From an uncultured Clostridia bacterium (GTDB lineage Bacteria > Bacillota > Clostridia > Christensenellales > UBA1242), in NCBI GenBank assembly GCA_934757865.1, contig CAKVLS010000002.1, positions 124,001-188,000 of the forward strand: 64,000 bases of DNA. Direction: 5' to 3'. Below the pieces are notes generated by a model that saw only the letters and a list, made by a program, of their open reading frames with translations, had not been told where the DNA came from and did no database searches. Both the position numbers and the translations under genes were made by a program. Shown in pieces: positions 52,211 to 59,264 of the stretch; positions within the stretch are counted from its first letter, which is position 1, and each line of letters begins with the position of its first letter.

Positions 52211-52322
52211 ATTATTTGTAATTTTGTCATATTATCTATGACATTGTTGCTTTTTAATAAGCATCATTTTTATTAACTAAATATTTTGTTAGCTAGATAT
52301 CAAGATACATTATACCAGCATA

Positions 52323-52856
52323 TTATTTAACGCCAGAGCTGCCGAATCCTCCGCCACGATCACCTTTTATAGAGTTAATATCTTCTACCCTTACAAAATT
52401 CATCTCACAGTACTTGCTCATAACTATTTGGGCTATTCTGTCGCCTTTTTTGATATGGTAAGTTCCAAATTTATGTTTGTCCTCTATTGTGCAAACTTCG
52501 TCTTTATATTGTTCTGGTGAGTAGTTGGTCATAACTACCCCAAACTCTCCACGATATCCGCAGTCAATAGTACCATATGCAACTCTAAGTGGAGTCTTAG
52601 CATTTAGTCCGCTACGAGGTCTAATAGCTATCTCATAACCTTCTGGAATAGCTGCCTTAAAACCTGTTGGGATAATAACTGTTTGCATAGGGGCAATAAC
52701 TATATCTTCCCTTGCTCTAAGATCCATACCAGCGTCATTTGGGTGTGCATAAAAAGGCTCAGTAGCACCCTCCATAATCTCAACTGGCATATTTACTTTG
52801 TTATTTAGTTTTTCGATAACTTTGTTAGCTACCATCTCTAGTTCTTGCTCTGTCAT
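52323..52856 (-). CDS. dut: dUTP diphosphatase
   Basis: A 177-residue trimeric dUTPase that hydrolyses dUTP to dUMP. All five motifs are present: DAGMDLRA (1), RPRSGL (2), GTIDCGYRGEFGVV (3), KGDRIAQIV (4) and RGGGFGSSG (5, C-terminal). An N-terminal helical addition (ELEMVANKVIEKLNN) and a short insertion between motifs 3 and 4 (EQYKDEVCTIEDKHKFG) are seen. AAGGAG-type site before ATG 52856. Confidence 0.95.
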   Translation of the reverse strand: MTEQELEMVANKVIEKLNNKVNMPVEIMEGATEPFYAHPNDAGMDLRAREDIVIAPMQTVIIPTGFKAAIPEGYEIAIRPRSGLNAKTPLRVAYGTIDCGYRGEFGVVMTNYSPEQYKDEVCTIEDKHKFGTYHIKKGDRIAQIVMSKYCEMNFVRVEDINSIKGDRGGGFGSSGVK

Positions 52857-52926
52857 ATTTTTCTCCTTAATTTATGTTTATATATTATCATATTTTTTTA
52901 GTTTAATCAAATATTTAGAGCCATCA

Positions 52927-53113
52927 GGCGTCCCAAAATTGTCACAGCAATAGACATTTAGCATTTTTATTGCCTAGCATGATGTGTTTTTTTGTTGTCT
53001 TTGCTTTATCAAATTTTTTATATTGATAAATATATTATTATAAGTATTTTGCTTAATGCTGCTGTACTTTTTGATTAGCTAAAACCATTATAAAAAGTAC
53101 ATTTTGGGACACC
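52927..53113. repeat. Inverted-repeat-bounded 187-bp segment (possible miniature element)
   Basis: GGCGTCCCAAAAT (52927-52939) and ATTTTGGGACACC (53101-53113) are 13-bp inverted repeats with one mismatch, bounding a gene-free AT-rich segment in the 404-bp gap between dut and the 53261 gene. No clear target duplication is seen. It may be a MITE remnant, or a pair of protein-binding sites for the two divergent genes. Confidence 0.45.
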
Positions 53114-53188
53114 AAAAGATGCTTAAATAGTTCAATAAATGTAAAAAAAATAATATGTAATTTACGACAAATAATTCAAATTTAGGTA

Positions 53189-53251
53189 TTGCAATATTTG
53201 AGCCTATGTGCTAGAATATAGTAACAAAAGAAATGGTCTTTTGTTAAGGAG
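53189..53251 (+). promoter_or_regulatory. Promoter and 5' hairpin of the 53261 gene
   Basis: TTGCAA (53189-53194), 17-bp spacer, TAGAAT (53212-53217) preceded by TGC. The predicted transcript opens with hairpin AACAAAAG (53223-53230) / CTTTTGTT (53238-53245), then AAGGAG (53246-53251) 9 nt before ATG. A hairpin at the 5' end may stabilise the message. Confidence 0.7.
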
Positions 53252-53260
53252 AAAAAAATA

Positions 53261-54343
53261 ATGAAAAAAGCATCATTAAATTTACATTTTGAGTATTTTC
53301 AATATCTACTATCTCAACATAATAACCCAACAAGTGCCGAAGTAACTAAACTTTGGGAATCTTTTGTTAGGGGGACTGTTCCTAAGACTATCGTAGGTCT
53401 AAGCATGGGCAGAATGAAAAAGGAAAAATTAACATCTCAAGATATCACAAACGGAGTAATAGAGTCATATGTAAAAACTCAGTCTGATGATAAAAGAGGT
53501 CAATATACAGTTAAGTATCAAATTAAGGAAGATAAACAAAGTAAAACAAAGACTTTTGTAATCAAGCCTTATACACCAACAGCTAGTGCTGTAGGAAACA
53601 TGCCAACACAACAAGCAGAATTGCCTTATACTTTGACTATCAACATTAATGATAAGATGAGAAATTCTAAGCCAAGAGTACTTCGTGGAGGATTAGAAGT
53701 AACACCTGTAAAACCGGGCTTAAAAGTAAAAGATGTTGCACCTGCACCAACTCCTACTCCTACTCCTACTCCAACTCCTACTCCTACACCTACTCCAACT
53801 CCAGACCCACAACCAGTACCTGGCGGAAAGAAACCTAAAAAACCTAAAAAGAAAAAAGTTGACAAGGTTCAAAAAGCAAAAGATCCAAACAAAGCTAAAA
53901 AGATTGGTTGGGGAATAGCAATCGCAGTTGCAGTTGTTGTAACTGGCATTGGCATTTGGCACGGTGTAAAGTATCTACCACCAAAACAAGATCCCGCTCC
54001 AATAGTTAAGGTTATAGATGGTGACTCTAGCATAACTGAAAACCATCCAACTATAGACTTTGAAGACTCATCATATACAACCGTTGACAAAGATAAGACA
54101 GGTGAAAACCAAGAAGACTTTGATGCTCCAGCTAAGCGTGAAGATCAAGATAGCTCAGAGAGCGGCAAAACTAGTGACAAGACCCAAGTTGGTAAAGATG
54201 GCGGAACAACTACCGACAGCACAAAAGATAATTCAGGCAAACAAGTAGGCGAAAATGAGCCTGACATCAATATCCCAGATGACGGATTTGGTCAAGGTGG
54301 CCAAGACGAAGACGGTCAAGGTTTTGGAGCTCCTACTAAGTAA
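53261..54343 (+). CDS. Single-span membrane protein with Thr-Pro repeat and acidic tail
   Basis: A 360-residue protein with no recognised family. Order: an N-terminal domain (about 1-150, first half helical, then strands KTKTFVIKPYTPT and ELPYTLTININDKM), a Thr-Pro repeat of about ten units (about 162-182, encoded by near-identical ACTCCT hexamers), a strongly basic stretch (GGKKPKKPKKKKVDKVQKAK), one span (IGWGIAIAVAVVVTGIGIWHG, about 218-238), and an acidic Asp/Ser/Gly-rich tail to the end. The basic residues before the span imply N-in, C-out topology, leaving the acidic tail outside. Role unknown; a cell-surface or signalling role is conjecture. Confidence 0.8.
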   Translation: MKKASLNLHFEYFQYLLSQHNNPTSAEVTKLWESFVRGTVPKTIVGLSMGRMKKEKLTSQDITNGVIESYVKTQSDDKRGQYTVKYQIKEDKQSKTKTFVIKPYTPTASAVGNMPTQQAELPYTLTININDKMRNSKPRVLRGGLEVTPVKPGLKVKDVAPAPTPTPTPTPTPTPTPTPTPDPQPVPGGKKPKKPKKKKVDKVQKAKDPNKAKKIGWGIAIAVAVVVTGIGIWHGVKYLPPKQDPAPIVKVIDGDSSITENHPTIDFEDSSYTTVDKDKTGENQEDFDAPAKREDQDSSESGKTSDKTQVGKDGGTTTDSTKDNSGKQVGENEPDINIPDDGFGQGGQDEDGQGFGAPTK

Positions 54344-54377
54344 GAGTGATTGTATAAACTATTTGTTAAATTAGATA

Positions 54378-54413
54378 TAAAAAAAGTATCCAAAAATTTG
54401 GATACTTTTTTTT
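54378..54413 (+). terminator. Terminator after the Thr-Pro repeat gene
   Basis: GTATCCAA (54386-54393) / TTGGATAC (54398-54405) flanked by A-run and T-run. Confidence 0.88.
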
Positions 54414-54549
54414 GTTTATTTATTTTTAGATAAGGATTCTTTGCTATATCGTTTTATATTTTTTATTTTGATTTACGCTTTATTAACAAATATTTTTTAT
54501 CTCTATCCTGTTTATTATTGTCTAGATTTTATTTTATATTTTCAGTCAA

Positions 54550-55932
54550 TTACAAACTAAATTTTCCAAAAAAGTACTTGTCTAGGTCTTCTACCTTTAC
54601 TACGTCTTGTTTCATAGTGTCCCTATCTCTTACAGTAACAAGACCTTTTTCCATAGTGTCAAAGTCAATAGTTACGCAATATGGAGTACCGATTTCGTCT
54701 TGTCTTCTGTATCTCTTACCTATGCTACCAGCCTCATCGTATGAGCACATGTAGCTCTTTGATAGGTGAGCATATATTTCTTTTGCTTTTTCGTTAAGGT
54801 TCTTTTGAAGAGGCAAAACTGCGACTTTGTATGGAGCTAGTGCTGGGTGGAAGTGCATAACTACTCTAGTTTCGCCGTTCTCTAAAGTTTCTTCATCATA
54901 AGCATCGCACAATACAACTAGCATTAGTCTATCACAACCGATAGTATGCTCTACTACTGTAGGAATAAATTTTTCGCCAGTAAATGGGTCTTGGTATAGC
55001 ATTGACTTGCCACTAAACTCTTGATGACGAGAAAGGTCCCAAGTACCTCTTAGGTGTGTACCGTTTAGCTCTTGCCAGCCAAATGGGAATAGGTATTGAA
55101 CATCACAAGCAGCTTTTGCATAGTGAGCTAGTTTGTCATGGTCTTTGAATCTTAATTTTTCTGCATCAATTCCTATTGTTTTGAAAAAGTCCATTGCAAA
55201 GTTTTTGTAATATTCATAGTACTTCATAGCGTCTTTTTCGTTGCAGAAATATTGATGTTCCATTTGTTCAAATTCAATAGTTCTAAAAATGAAGTTTCCT
55301 GGGGTTATCTCGTTACGGAAAGCTTTACCAATGTTAGCGATACCAAAAGGCACTTTTGCTCTCATTGATCTTTGAACATTAAGGAAGTTAACATATTCGC
55401 CTTGAGCGGTCTCTGGTCTAAGATATACTACATCTGTATCGCCCTCAACTACACCTCTATGAGTCTCAAACATAAGCTTAAATTGTTTAATGTCTGTAAA
55501 GTCACAGTTACCACATTTTGGGCATTTGATCTTGTGCTCTACGATATAATTTTGCATCTCTTCATTGGTCATAGCATCTACTGCCATCTCAATGCCGTGT
55601 TTTGCATTATAATCTTCTATCAAGTTATCTGCTCTATGTCTTGTCTTGCAGCACTTGCAATCCATCTTAGGATCACTAAAACTTGCAGTATGACCGCTAG
55701 CCTCCCAAACTTTTGGGTTCATAAGTATAGCAGCATCTACACCGTATACATTATCTCTTTCTTGGACAACTTTTTGCCACCAAGCTTTTTTGATGTTATT
55801 TTTTAGCTCAACGCCGACTGGGCCATAATCCCATGTATTGCCCATGCCTCCATAGATTTCGCTACCTTGAAAGATGATTCCTCTTGACTTACACAAATTT
55901 ACAATTTTGTCCATTGTTGCTTTTTGTTCCAT
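54550..55932 (-). CDS. glyS: Glycyl-tRNA synthetase, alpha2 type
   Basis: A 460-residue class II GlyRS from ATG 55932 (AAAGGAG upstream; the frame is open farther up through the T-box, which is not coding). It has the opening KATMDKIVNLCKSRGIIFQGSEIYGG, a zinc-like insertion (MDCKCCKTRHRADN ... IKCPKCGNCDFTD), motif 2 IGKAFRNEITPGNFIFRTIEFEQMEH, motif 3 TIGCDRLMLVVL, and the C-terminal anticodon domain (about 365-460). The alpha2 type is the one usual in many Clostridia and in Bacteroidetes. Expression is controlled by the T-box ahead of it. Confidence 0.95.
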   Translation of the reverse strand: MEQKATMDKIVNLCKSRGIIFQGSEIYGGMGNTWDYGPVGVELKNNIKKAWWQKVVQERDNVYGVDAAILMNPKVWEASGHTASFSDPKMDCKCCKTRHRADNLIEDYNAKHGIEMAVDAMTNEEMQNYIVEHKIKCPKCGNCDFTDIKQFKLMFETHRGVVEGDTDVVYLRPETAQGEYVNFLNVQRSMRAKVPFGIANIGKAFRNEITPGNFIFRTIEFEQMEHQYFCNEKDAMKYYEYYKNFAMDFFKTIGIDAEKLRFKDHDKLAHYAKAACDVQYLFPFGWQELNGTHLRGTWDLSRHQEFSGKSMLYQDPFTGEKFIPTVVEHTIGCDRLMLVVLCDAYDEETLENGETRVVMHFHPALAPYKVAVLPLQKNLNEKAKEIYAHLSKSYMCSYDEAGSIGKRYRRQDEIGTPYCVTIDFDTMEKGLVTVRDRDTMKQDVVKVEDLDKYFFGKFSL

Positions 55933-55958
55933 TATATTACTCCTTTTTTCGGGGACAT

Positions 55959-56117
55959 AAAAAATCCCCAACAACAAAAAAATCGTTGCTAGGGACGATA
56001 AATTACCGCGGTTCCACCCTATTTTGTGCTTTTGCACCTTCATTTACCTTTTACGCTAGGCAGGCGGGTGATATTTTTTCACCAGCTCCGAGTTCGCCAA
56101 ACTCATCTTTGCTTTAT
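55959..56117 (-). promoter_or_regulatory. Glycine T-box riboswitch upstream of glyS
   Basis: On the minus strand the T-box core AGGGTGGAACCGCGG lies at 56020-56006, preceded by a stem III hairpin GTGC/GCAC (about 56039-56026). Terminator: TCCCTAGCAAC (55995-55985) / GTTGTTGGGGA (55975-55965) with two G-U pairs, then six U; CCCT also fits the antiterminator. A compact stem I region lies at about 56045-56115; I could not place the specifier codon with certainty (GGC near 56091 or GGU near 56050 are candidates). Binding of uncharged tRNA-Gly should permit read-through to glyS. Confidence 0.92.
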
Positions 56118-56123
56118 GCATAA

Positions 56124-56152
56124 ATTATATGCTTAAAAAAAATCTTTGTCAA
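56124..56152 (-). promoter_or_regulatory. Promoter of the glyS T-box leader
   Basis: TTGACA (56152-56147), 17-bp spacer, TATAAT (56129-56124): full consensus on the minus strand, start near 56117. Confidence 0.93.
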
Positions 56153-56219
56153 CTGCTATTTTTGTATTGTCAAAAATTTTTCTTAATACTCAAAATGTCT
56201 ATACTTCCCTTAATCTTTG

Positions 56220-56771
56220 TTACTTTGCCTTTCTAAAAAATGCAAGTCCTATCTCTCCATATTTACGAAGGTCATACATCTCAAAGCCACTTTTGAAGTT
56301 GTCAAGTTTGTTAAGAGGTAAACTGTTCTCCCAAATAATAATTCCGTCATCTGCAAGAAGGTCTAGACTCTCAATATCGGCTATTGCATGCTCAGCTAGT
56401 GTACTATTGTATGGAGGGTCGATAAAGATACAATCAAATTTTAGTCCCTTGTGCCCAAAATTTCTAAGAGCCATAGTACTGTCTGACAATATGATTATAG
56501 GATTAACTTTGAAGCTTGCTGCAGTAGACTTGATAGCATTAAAGCATTGTCTATTGCTGTCCACCATGTATACTTCCTTCGCTCCTCTACTTACAGCCTC
56601 AAAACCTATATTGCCTGTGCCAGAAAAAAGGTCTAGGAAAACCCCGTCCTCTACCTTATCTCTTATAATATTAAATAAACTTTCTTTTATCCTGTCCGAA
56701 GTAGGTCTTACGCCTTCATGGTCAGGAGATGGGATTTTGCGTCCCCTCAAACTTCCTGTAATTATTCTCAT
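56220..56771 (-). CDS. rsmD: 16S rRNA (guanine966-N2)-methyltransferase
   Basis: A 183-residue RsmD with MRIITGSLRGRKI start, RPTSDRIKESLFNII, SAM site FLDLFSGTGNIGFEAVSRGA and catalytic IDPPYNS. No Shine-Dalgarno: TGC plus TATAAT (56786-56778) ends 6 nt before ATG, with TTGTAC 17 bp farther up, so the transcript probably begins at the start codon. The promoter lies in the end of alr. Confidence 0.93.
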   Translation of the reverse strand: MRIITGSLRGRKIPSPDHEGVRPTSDRIKESLFNIIRDKVEDGVFLDLFSGTGNIGFEAVSRGAKEVYMVDSNRQCFNAIKSTAASFKVNPIIILSDSTMALRNFGHKGLKFDCIFIDPPYNSTLAEHAIADIESLDLLADDGIIIWENSLPLNKLDNFKSGFEMYDLRKYGEIGLAFFRKAK

Positions 56772-56806
56772 ATTTTTATTATAGCATATTTTTTACATAA
56801 GTACAA
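56772..56806 (-). promoter_or_regulatory. Leaderless-type promoter of rsmD
   Basis: TTGTAC (56806-56801), 17 bp, TATAAT (56783-56778) with TGC in front (extended -10), then 6 nt to the ATG at 56771. Confidence 0.75.
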
Positions 56807-57812
56807 CTTTTAGTCTATCACTTTTTAGGCTGGTCAAAATTTCCCACTCATGCGTTCCCTTTATCTTTGCCCACATTTTTGCGTCCCAAAAGACTTTGAC
56901 ATTGTCCCCAACCCTTATACTGTCATCTGCCTTTATCATAAACATATCCATACAAGTCTTGCCGATAACATAATATCTCTTGTTGTTGATAAGAACATAT
57001 CCGCCCTTAGACAACCTAAGTGGCACTCCGTCATAATACCCTAGCGGAATAGTCGCAATCTTCATATCTCTATCCGCCGTAAATGTTCCATCATAGCCTA
57101 CTTTGTCGCCTTTTTTGAGGTTAGTTATTTTTGCTACTTTAGAATAAATGCTAAGAGCCCTCTTTCCCTTAGGATAGCCATAAAGACTAAGCCCTAGTCT
57201 TAGCATTTTATATTTGCCTTTGAGTAGCTTCATACCACCGCTTGCGGACAAATGCGTAATAAAATCTTGTGGAACTTCTCCGCCGCAAAACTCATTTATA
57301 GCCCTATCAAAAAGTTTTTTTTGTTTACTTAAATTTTGCTCGCTGTTATCAAAAATATGCGAGTACATACCAAGCACTTTTATATGACTATTTTTAGATA
57401 ATGTATCTTTTACTTGCTTTAATTCGTCTAAGCCAAATCCTAGCCTATTCATACCAGTATTTACCTTGATATGCACTTTTATATCGTTTTTGAGCCCCAA
57501 AACTAGCCTTAGTGACTCAAAGTTATAAATGCTAAGCACTAAGTCACAACTCGCCACATCCCCAAGGTCGCCCTCCTCGAAGGCTCCCAAAACTAAAATA
57601 GGTCTATATGTAAAGGCTCTAACTTTTGCGCCTTCTTTGACATTTGCGACCGCAAAGTAGTCTGCTATATCTTCCAAAAACGGCACAATATTTTGTGCCT
57701 CGTGTCCATAAGCATTAGCTTTGACAACGGCACAAAGTTTGCCTCCGTACTCTTTTTTTGCATCAAGTGCATTGCACCTAATAGCACCTGTATCTACAAC
57801 AAATTTATTCAT
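56793..57812 (-). CDS. alr: Alanine racemase
   Basis: A 339-residue PLP enzyme making D-alanine for Ddl. PLP lysine in CAVVKANAYGHEA (about 34), GMYSHIFDNSE, LRLGLSLYGYPKG, and the catalytic tyrosine region KVGYDGTFTADRDMKIATIPLGYYDG, then GKTCMDMFMI. The ATG at 57812 is preferred to an upstream frame extension at 57833. No Shine-Dalgarno is visible; TATACA lies 5 nt upstream, so a leaderless message is possible. It is slightly shorter than typical (360-390). Confidence 0.92.
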   Translation of the reverse strand: MNKFVVDTGAIRCNALDAKKEYGGKLCAVVKANAYGHEAQNIVPFLEDIADYFAVANVKEGAKVRAFTYRPILVLGAFEEGDLGDVASCDLVLSIYNFESLRLVLGLKNDIKVHIKVNTGMNRLGFGLDELKQVKDTLSKNSHIKVLGMYSHIFDNSEQNLSKQKKLFDRAINEFCGGEVPQDFITHLSASGGMKLLKGKYKMLRLGLSLYGYPKGKRALSIYSKVAKITNLKKGDKVGYDGTFTADRDMKIATIPLGYYDGVPLRLSKGGYVLINNKRYYVIGKTCMDMFMIKADDSIRVGDNVKVFWDAKMWAKIKGTHEWEILTSLKSDRLKVVLM

Positions 57813-57935
57813 ATAGATGTATATGTAAGTCAAATCTAATTGGTGTAAAAATAAATTGATTTTTAATTTTGCGCCATTTTTTCGCCAAATTTCGACATAA
57901 CGCTATCTAAATATTGTAAAAAAGGATAAAAAAAT

Positions 57936-58064
57936 ATGAAAGTACATCAATTAGTTAATATGTATATTTTGAACTGCAAAGATGAGATAAAGAAACAAAC
58001 TTTTTTTGCACTACACCTCTTACAAATCTTTTGTAAAAACTTATATAAAAATATTGACTTTTAA
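57936..58064 (+). CDS. Possible 42-residue small protein
   Basis: An open frame of 42 codons (starts MKVHQLVNMYILNCKDEIKK, ends NLYKNIDF) with AAAAAAGGAT 7 nt before ATG. It is amphipathic with hydrophobic middle FFALHLLQIF and two cysteines. It lies in the 458-bp gap between alr and tRNA-Lys, and its last codons overlap the -35 of the tRNA promoter, which argues some caution. No homologue recognised. Confidence 0.35.
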   Translation: MKVHQLVNMYILNCKDEIKKQTFFALHLLQIFCKNLYKNIDF

Positions 58065-58082
58065 TTTTTTTAGTTATATAAT
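58054..58082 (+). promoter_or_regulatory. Consensus promoter of the tRNA-Lys unit
   Basis: TTGACT (58054-58059), 17-bp spacer, TATAAT (58077-58082). Start near 58089, so the transcript includes the tRNA-like segment at 58102 before the true tRNA at 58271. No other good promoter lies between. Confidence 0.88.
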
Positions 58083-58101
58083 ACAAAAGTCAGTTAAATA
58101 T

Positions 58102-58241
58102 GGACGATTAGCACAAGTATGTAGAGCAACTGACTCTTAATCAGTGTGCGACGCGTAAAGAAAAGTTGCTGATAGCAAGTTTTTAGCCAAAGCGGCGTAG
58201 TAGCTATGCTACAAGCGGAAGGGTTTCCCTGGACCCACTGA
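58102..58241 (+). pseudogene. Partial tRNA-Lys copy with inverted tRNA fragment
   Basis: GGACGATTAGC (58102-58112) and a 25-nt block 58122-58146 (through the anticodon CTT arm) are identical to the functional tRNA at 58271; the D-loop between differs. The T arm and 3' acceptor strand are missing. Instead come ~80 nt of unrelated, more GC-rich, hairpin-rich sequence (GTAGC/GCTAC at 58198-58212 region, AGGG/CCCT at 58220-58230) and CCCTGGACCCACTGA (58227-58241), a perfect reverse complement of 58309-58323 in the true tRNA. It cannot fold as a tRNA. Confidence 0.8.
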
Positions 58242-58270
58242 AAAGTAAACAAAGGGAATTAATTAAATAT

Positions 58271-58346
58271 GGACGATTAGCTCAGTTGGTAGAGCAACTG
58301 ACTCTTAATCAGTGGGTCCAGGGTTCGAGTCCCTGATCGTCCACCA
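58271..58346 (+). tRNA. tRNA-Lys(CUU)
   Basis: 76-nt cloverleaf with encoded CCA; acceptor GGACGAT/ATCGTCC perfect, anticodon loop CTCTTAA with anticodon CTT (reads AAG), T-loop GGTTCGAGTCC. The 19 bp TTAAATATGGACGATTAGC at its start is repeated at 58094-58112. Confidence 0.97.
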
Positions 58347-58380
58347 AAAAAAATAGAGAGCGTATAGCTCTCTTTTTTTT
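58347..58380. terminator. Terminator after tRNA-Lys
   Basis: GAGAGC (58356-58361), loop GTATA, GCTCTC (58367-58372), then eight T; the A-run on the left may also end the convergent Nudix gene. Confidence 0.88.
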
Positions 58381-58381
58381 A

Positions 58382-58903
58382 TTACATTACAAGTTCGCTT
58401 TCTTTTTGGGTTAAAATGCTGTGCTCTACTTCTTTTATCTCAAAGTAAGTTTTGTCGTTCATTGTTTTGCCATACTCTATTGTACCTTTAATATTTTTGC
58501 CGTCCATAACTAGTGGAAACCATGACACATCATCAGGTAACATTTTGTCATAAGGCATATTGTCCTTAGAGAACCAGTCAGGGATCATCTCTTCTGTTTC
58601 TTTAATCTCGCCCTCAAAGTCTGTGCACTTAAAAATACTTAGGTTAATATCTACTCTTTCGCCCTTGTATAGGATATTGATAAAGTCGATATTGCCAACT
58701 ATCTCACCACCAAGTGGAGTTACTCCTATCTCTTCTTGGGTTTCTCTAACCATTGCTTCATAAATGCTTTCGCCTGGGTCTTGCTTGCCACCGATACCGT
58801 TAAAAGTGCCCTTTGCAAAGCCTCTTTTCTTCTCTCCAAGCAAAATTTTGTCGCCGTCCATGATTAGTGCTAGTGTTGTGTTTAATACTCTTCTTTTTTC
58901 CAT
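58382..58903 (-). CDS. Nudix hydrolase, MTH1/MutT-like
   Basis: A 173-residue Nudix enzyme. The Nudix box is GKQDPGESIYEAMVRETQEEIGV (GX5EX7REUXEEXGU pattern, about 39-61), preceded by FNGIGGK, as in 8-oxo-dGTP hydrolases of the MTH1 type. The start MEKRRVLNTTLALIMDGDKILLGEKKRG fits that family. Sanitising of oxidised nucleotides is likely, but the substrate is not certain. AGGAG-type site before ATG. Confidence 0.88.
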   Translation of the reverse strand: MEKRRVLNTTLALIMDGDKILLGEKKRGFAKGTFNGIGGKQDPGESIYEAMVRETQEEIGVTPLGGEIVGNIDFINILYKGERVDINLSIFKCTDFEGEIKETEEMIPDWFSKDNMPYDKMLPDDVSWFPLVMDGKNIKGTIEYGKTMNDKTYFEIKEVEHSILTQKESELVM

Positions 58904-59196
58904 TTTTCTTTTTTCTCCTTAAATAAAAAATTGTTTAAGCTGCTAGGTTAACCCTTAAAATAACAAAAATAACACAGCCAAATTATTAGTGTATTGTTTT
59001 TGCCATTCTTAAGAACTTAATCTTCATACTTAAACAAAAAACGGAATGGTCGAATATTCTTTGATGTTCCTATTATCTCCCAAAAAAGCATTTTTGTCAA
59101 TAGGTAAATTGAAAAAATTTTTACTACTAAAAATCGCTGTCTAATTGCAAGTATATAGTTAATAATAAAATAAATAATAAATGTAATGCTATAATA
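58904..59196. other. AT-rich gap upstream of the suf promoter
   Basis: No gene seen. An extra TGCTATAAT (59187-59195) lies 30 bp before the main suf -10; ATGCTATAATA occurs at 59186-59196 and 59216-59226, which may be two start sites. Confidence 0.5.
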
Positions 59197-59248
59197 TTGC
59201 CAAACAAAAAATTGTATGCTATAATAAAGTCCTACTAAATTGGTAGGA
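59197..59248 (+). promoter_or_regulatory. suf operon promoter and 5' inverted repeat
   Basis: TTGCCA (59197-59202), 17-bp spacer, TATAAT (59220-59225) with TGC in front. TCCTAC (59230-59235) and GTAGGA (59243-59248) with a 7-nt spacer straddle about +1 to +16; a candidate site for an Rrf2/IscR-type regulator or an RNA hairpin close to the ribosome site. Confidence 0.75.
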
Positions 59249-59264
59249 GTTAAAAGGAATTTTT

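Noticed and set aside
53626..53962. Reverse-strand open frames rich in GV or SR repeats
   Set aside because: They are the antisense of the ACTCCT repeat in the 53261 gene; no ribosome site, and they are explained by the hexamer.
56146..56784. Long plus-strand open frame across rsmD
   Set aside because: It is antisense to a gene with clear RsmD motifs; composition is that of a shadow frame.
58102..58146. Second functional tRNA-Lys
   Set aside because: The 3' acceptor strand and T arm are absent and the D-loop is altered, so it cannot form a cloverleaf.
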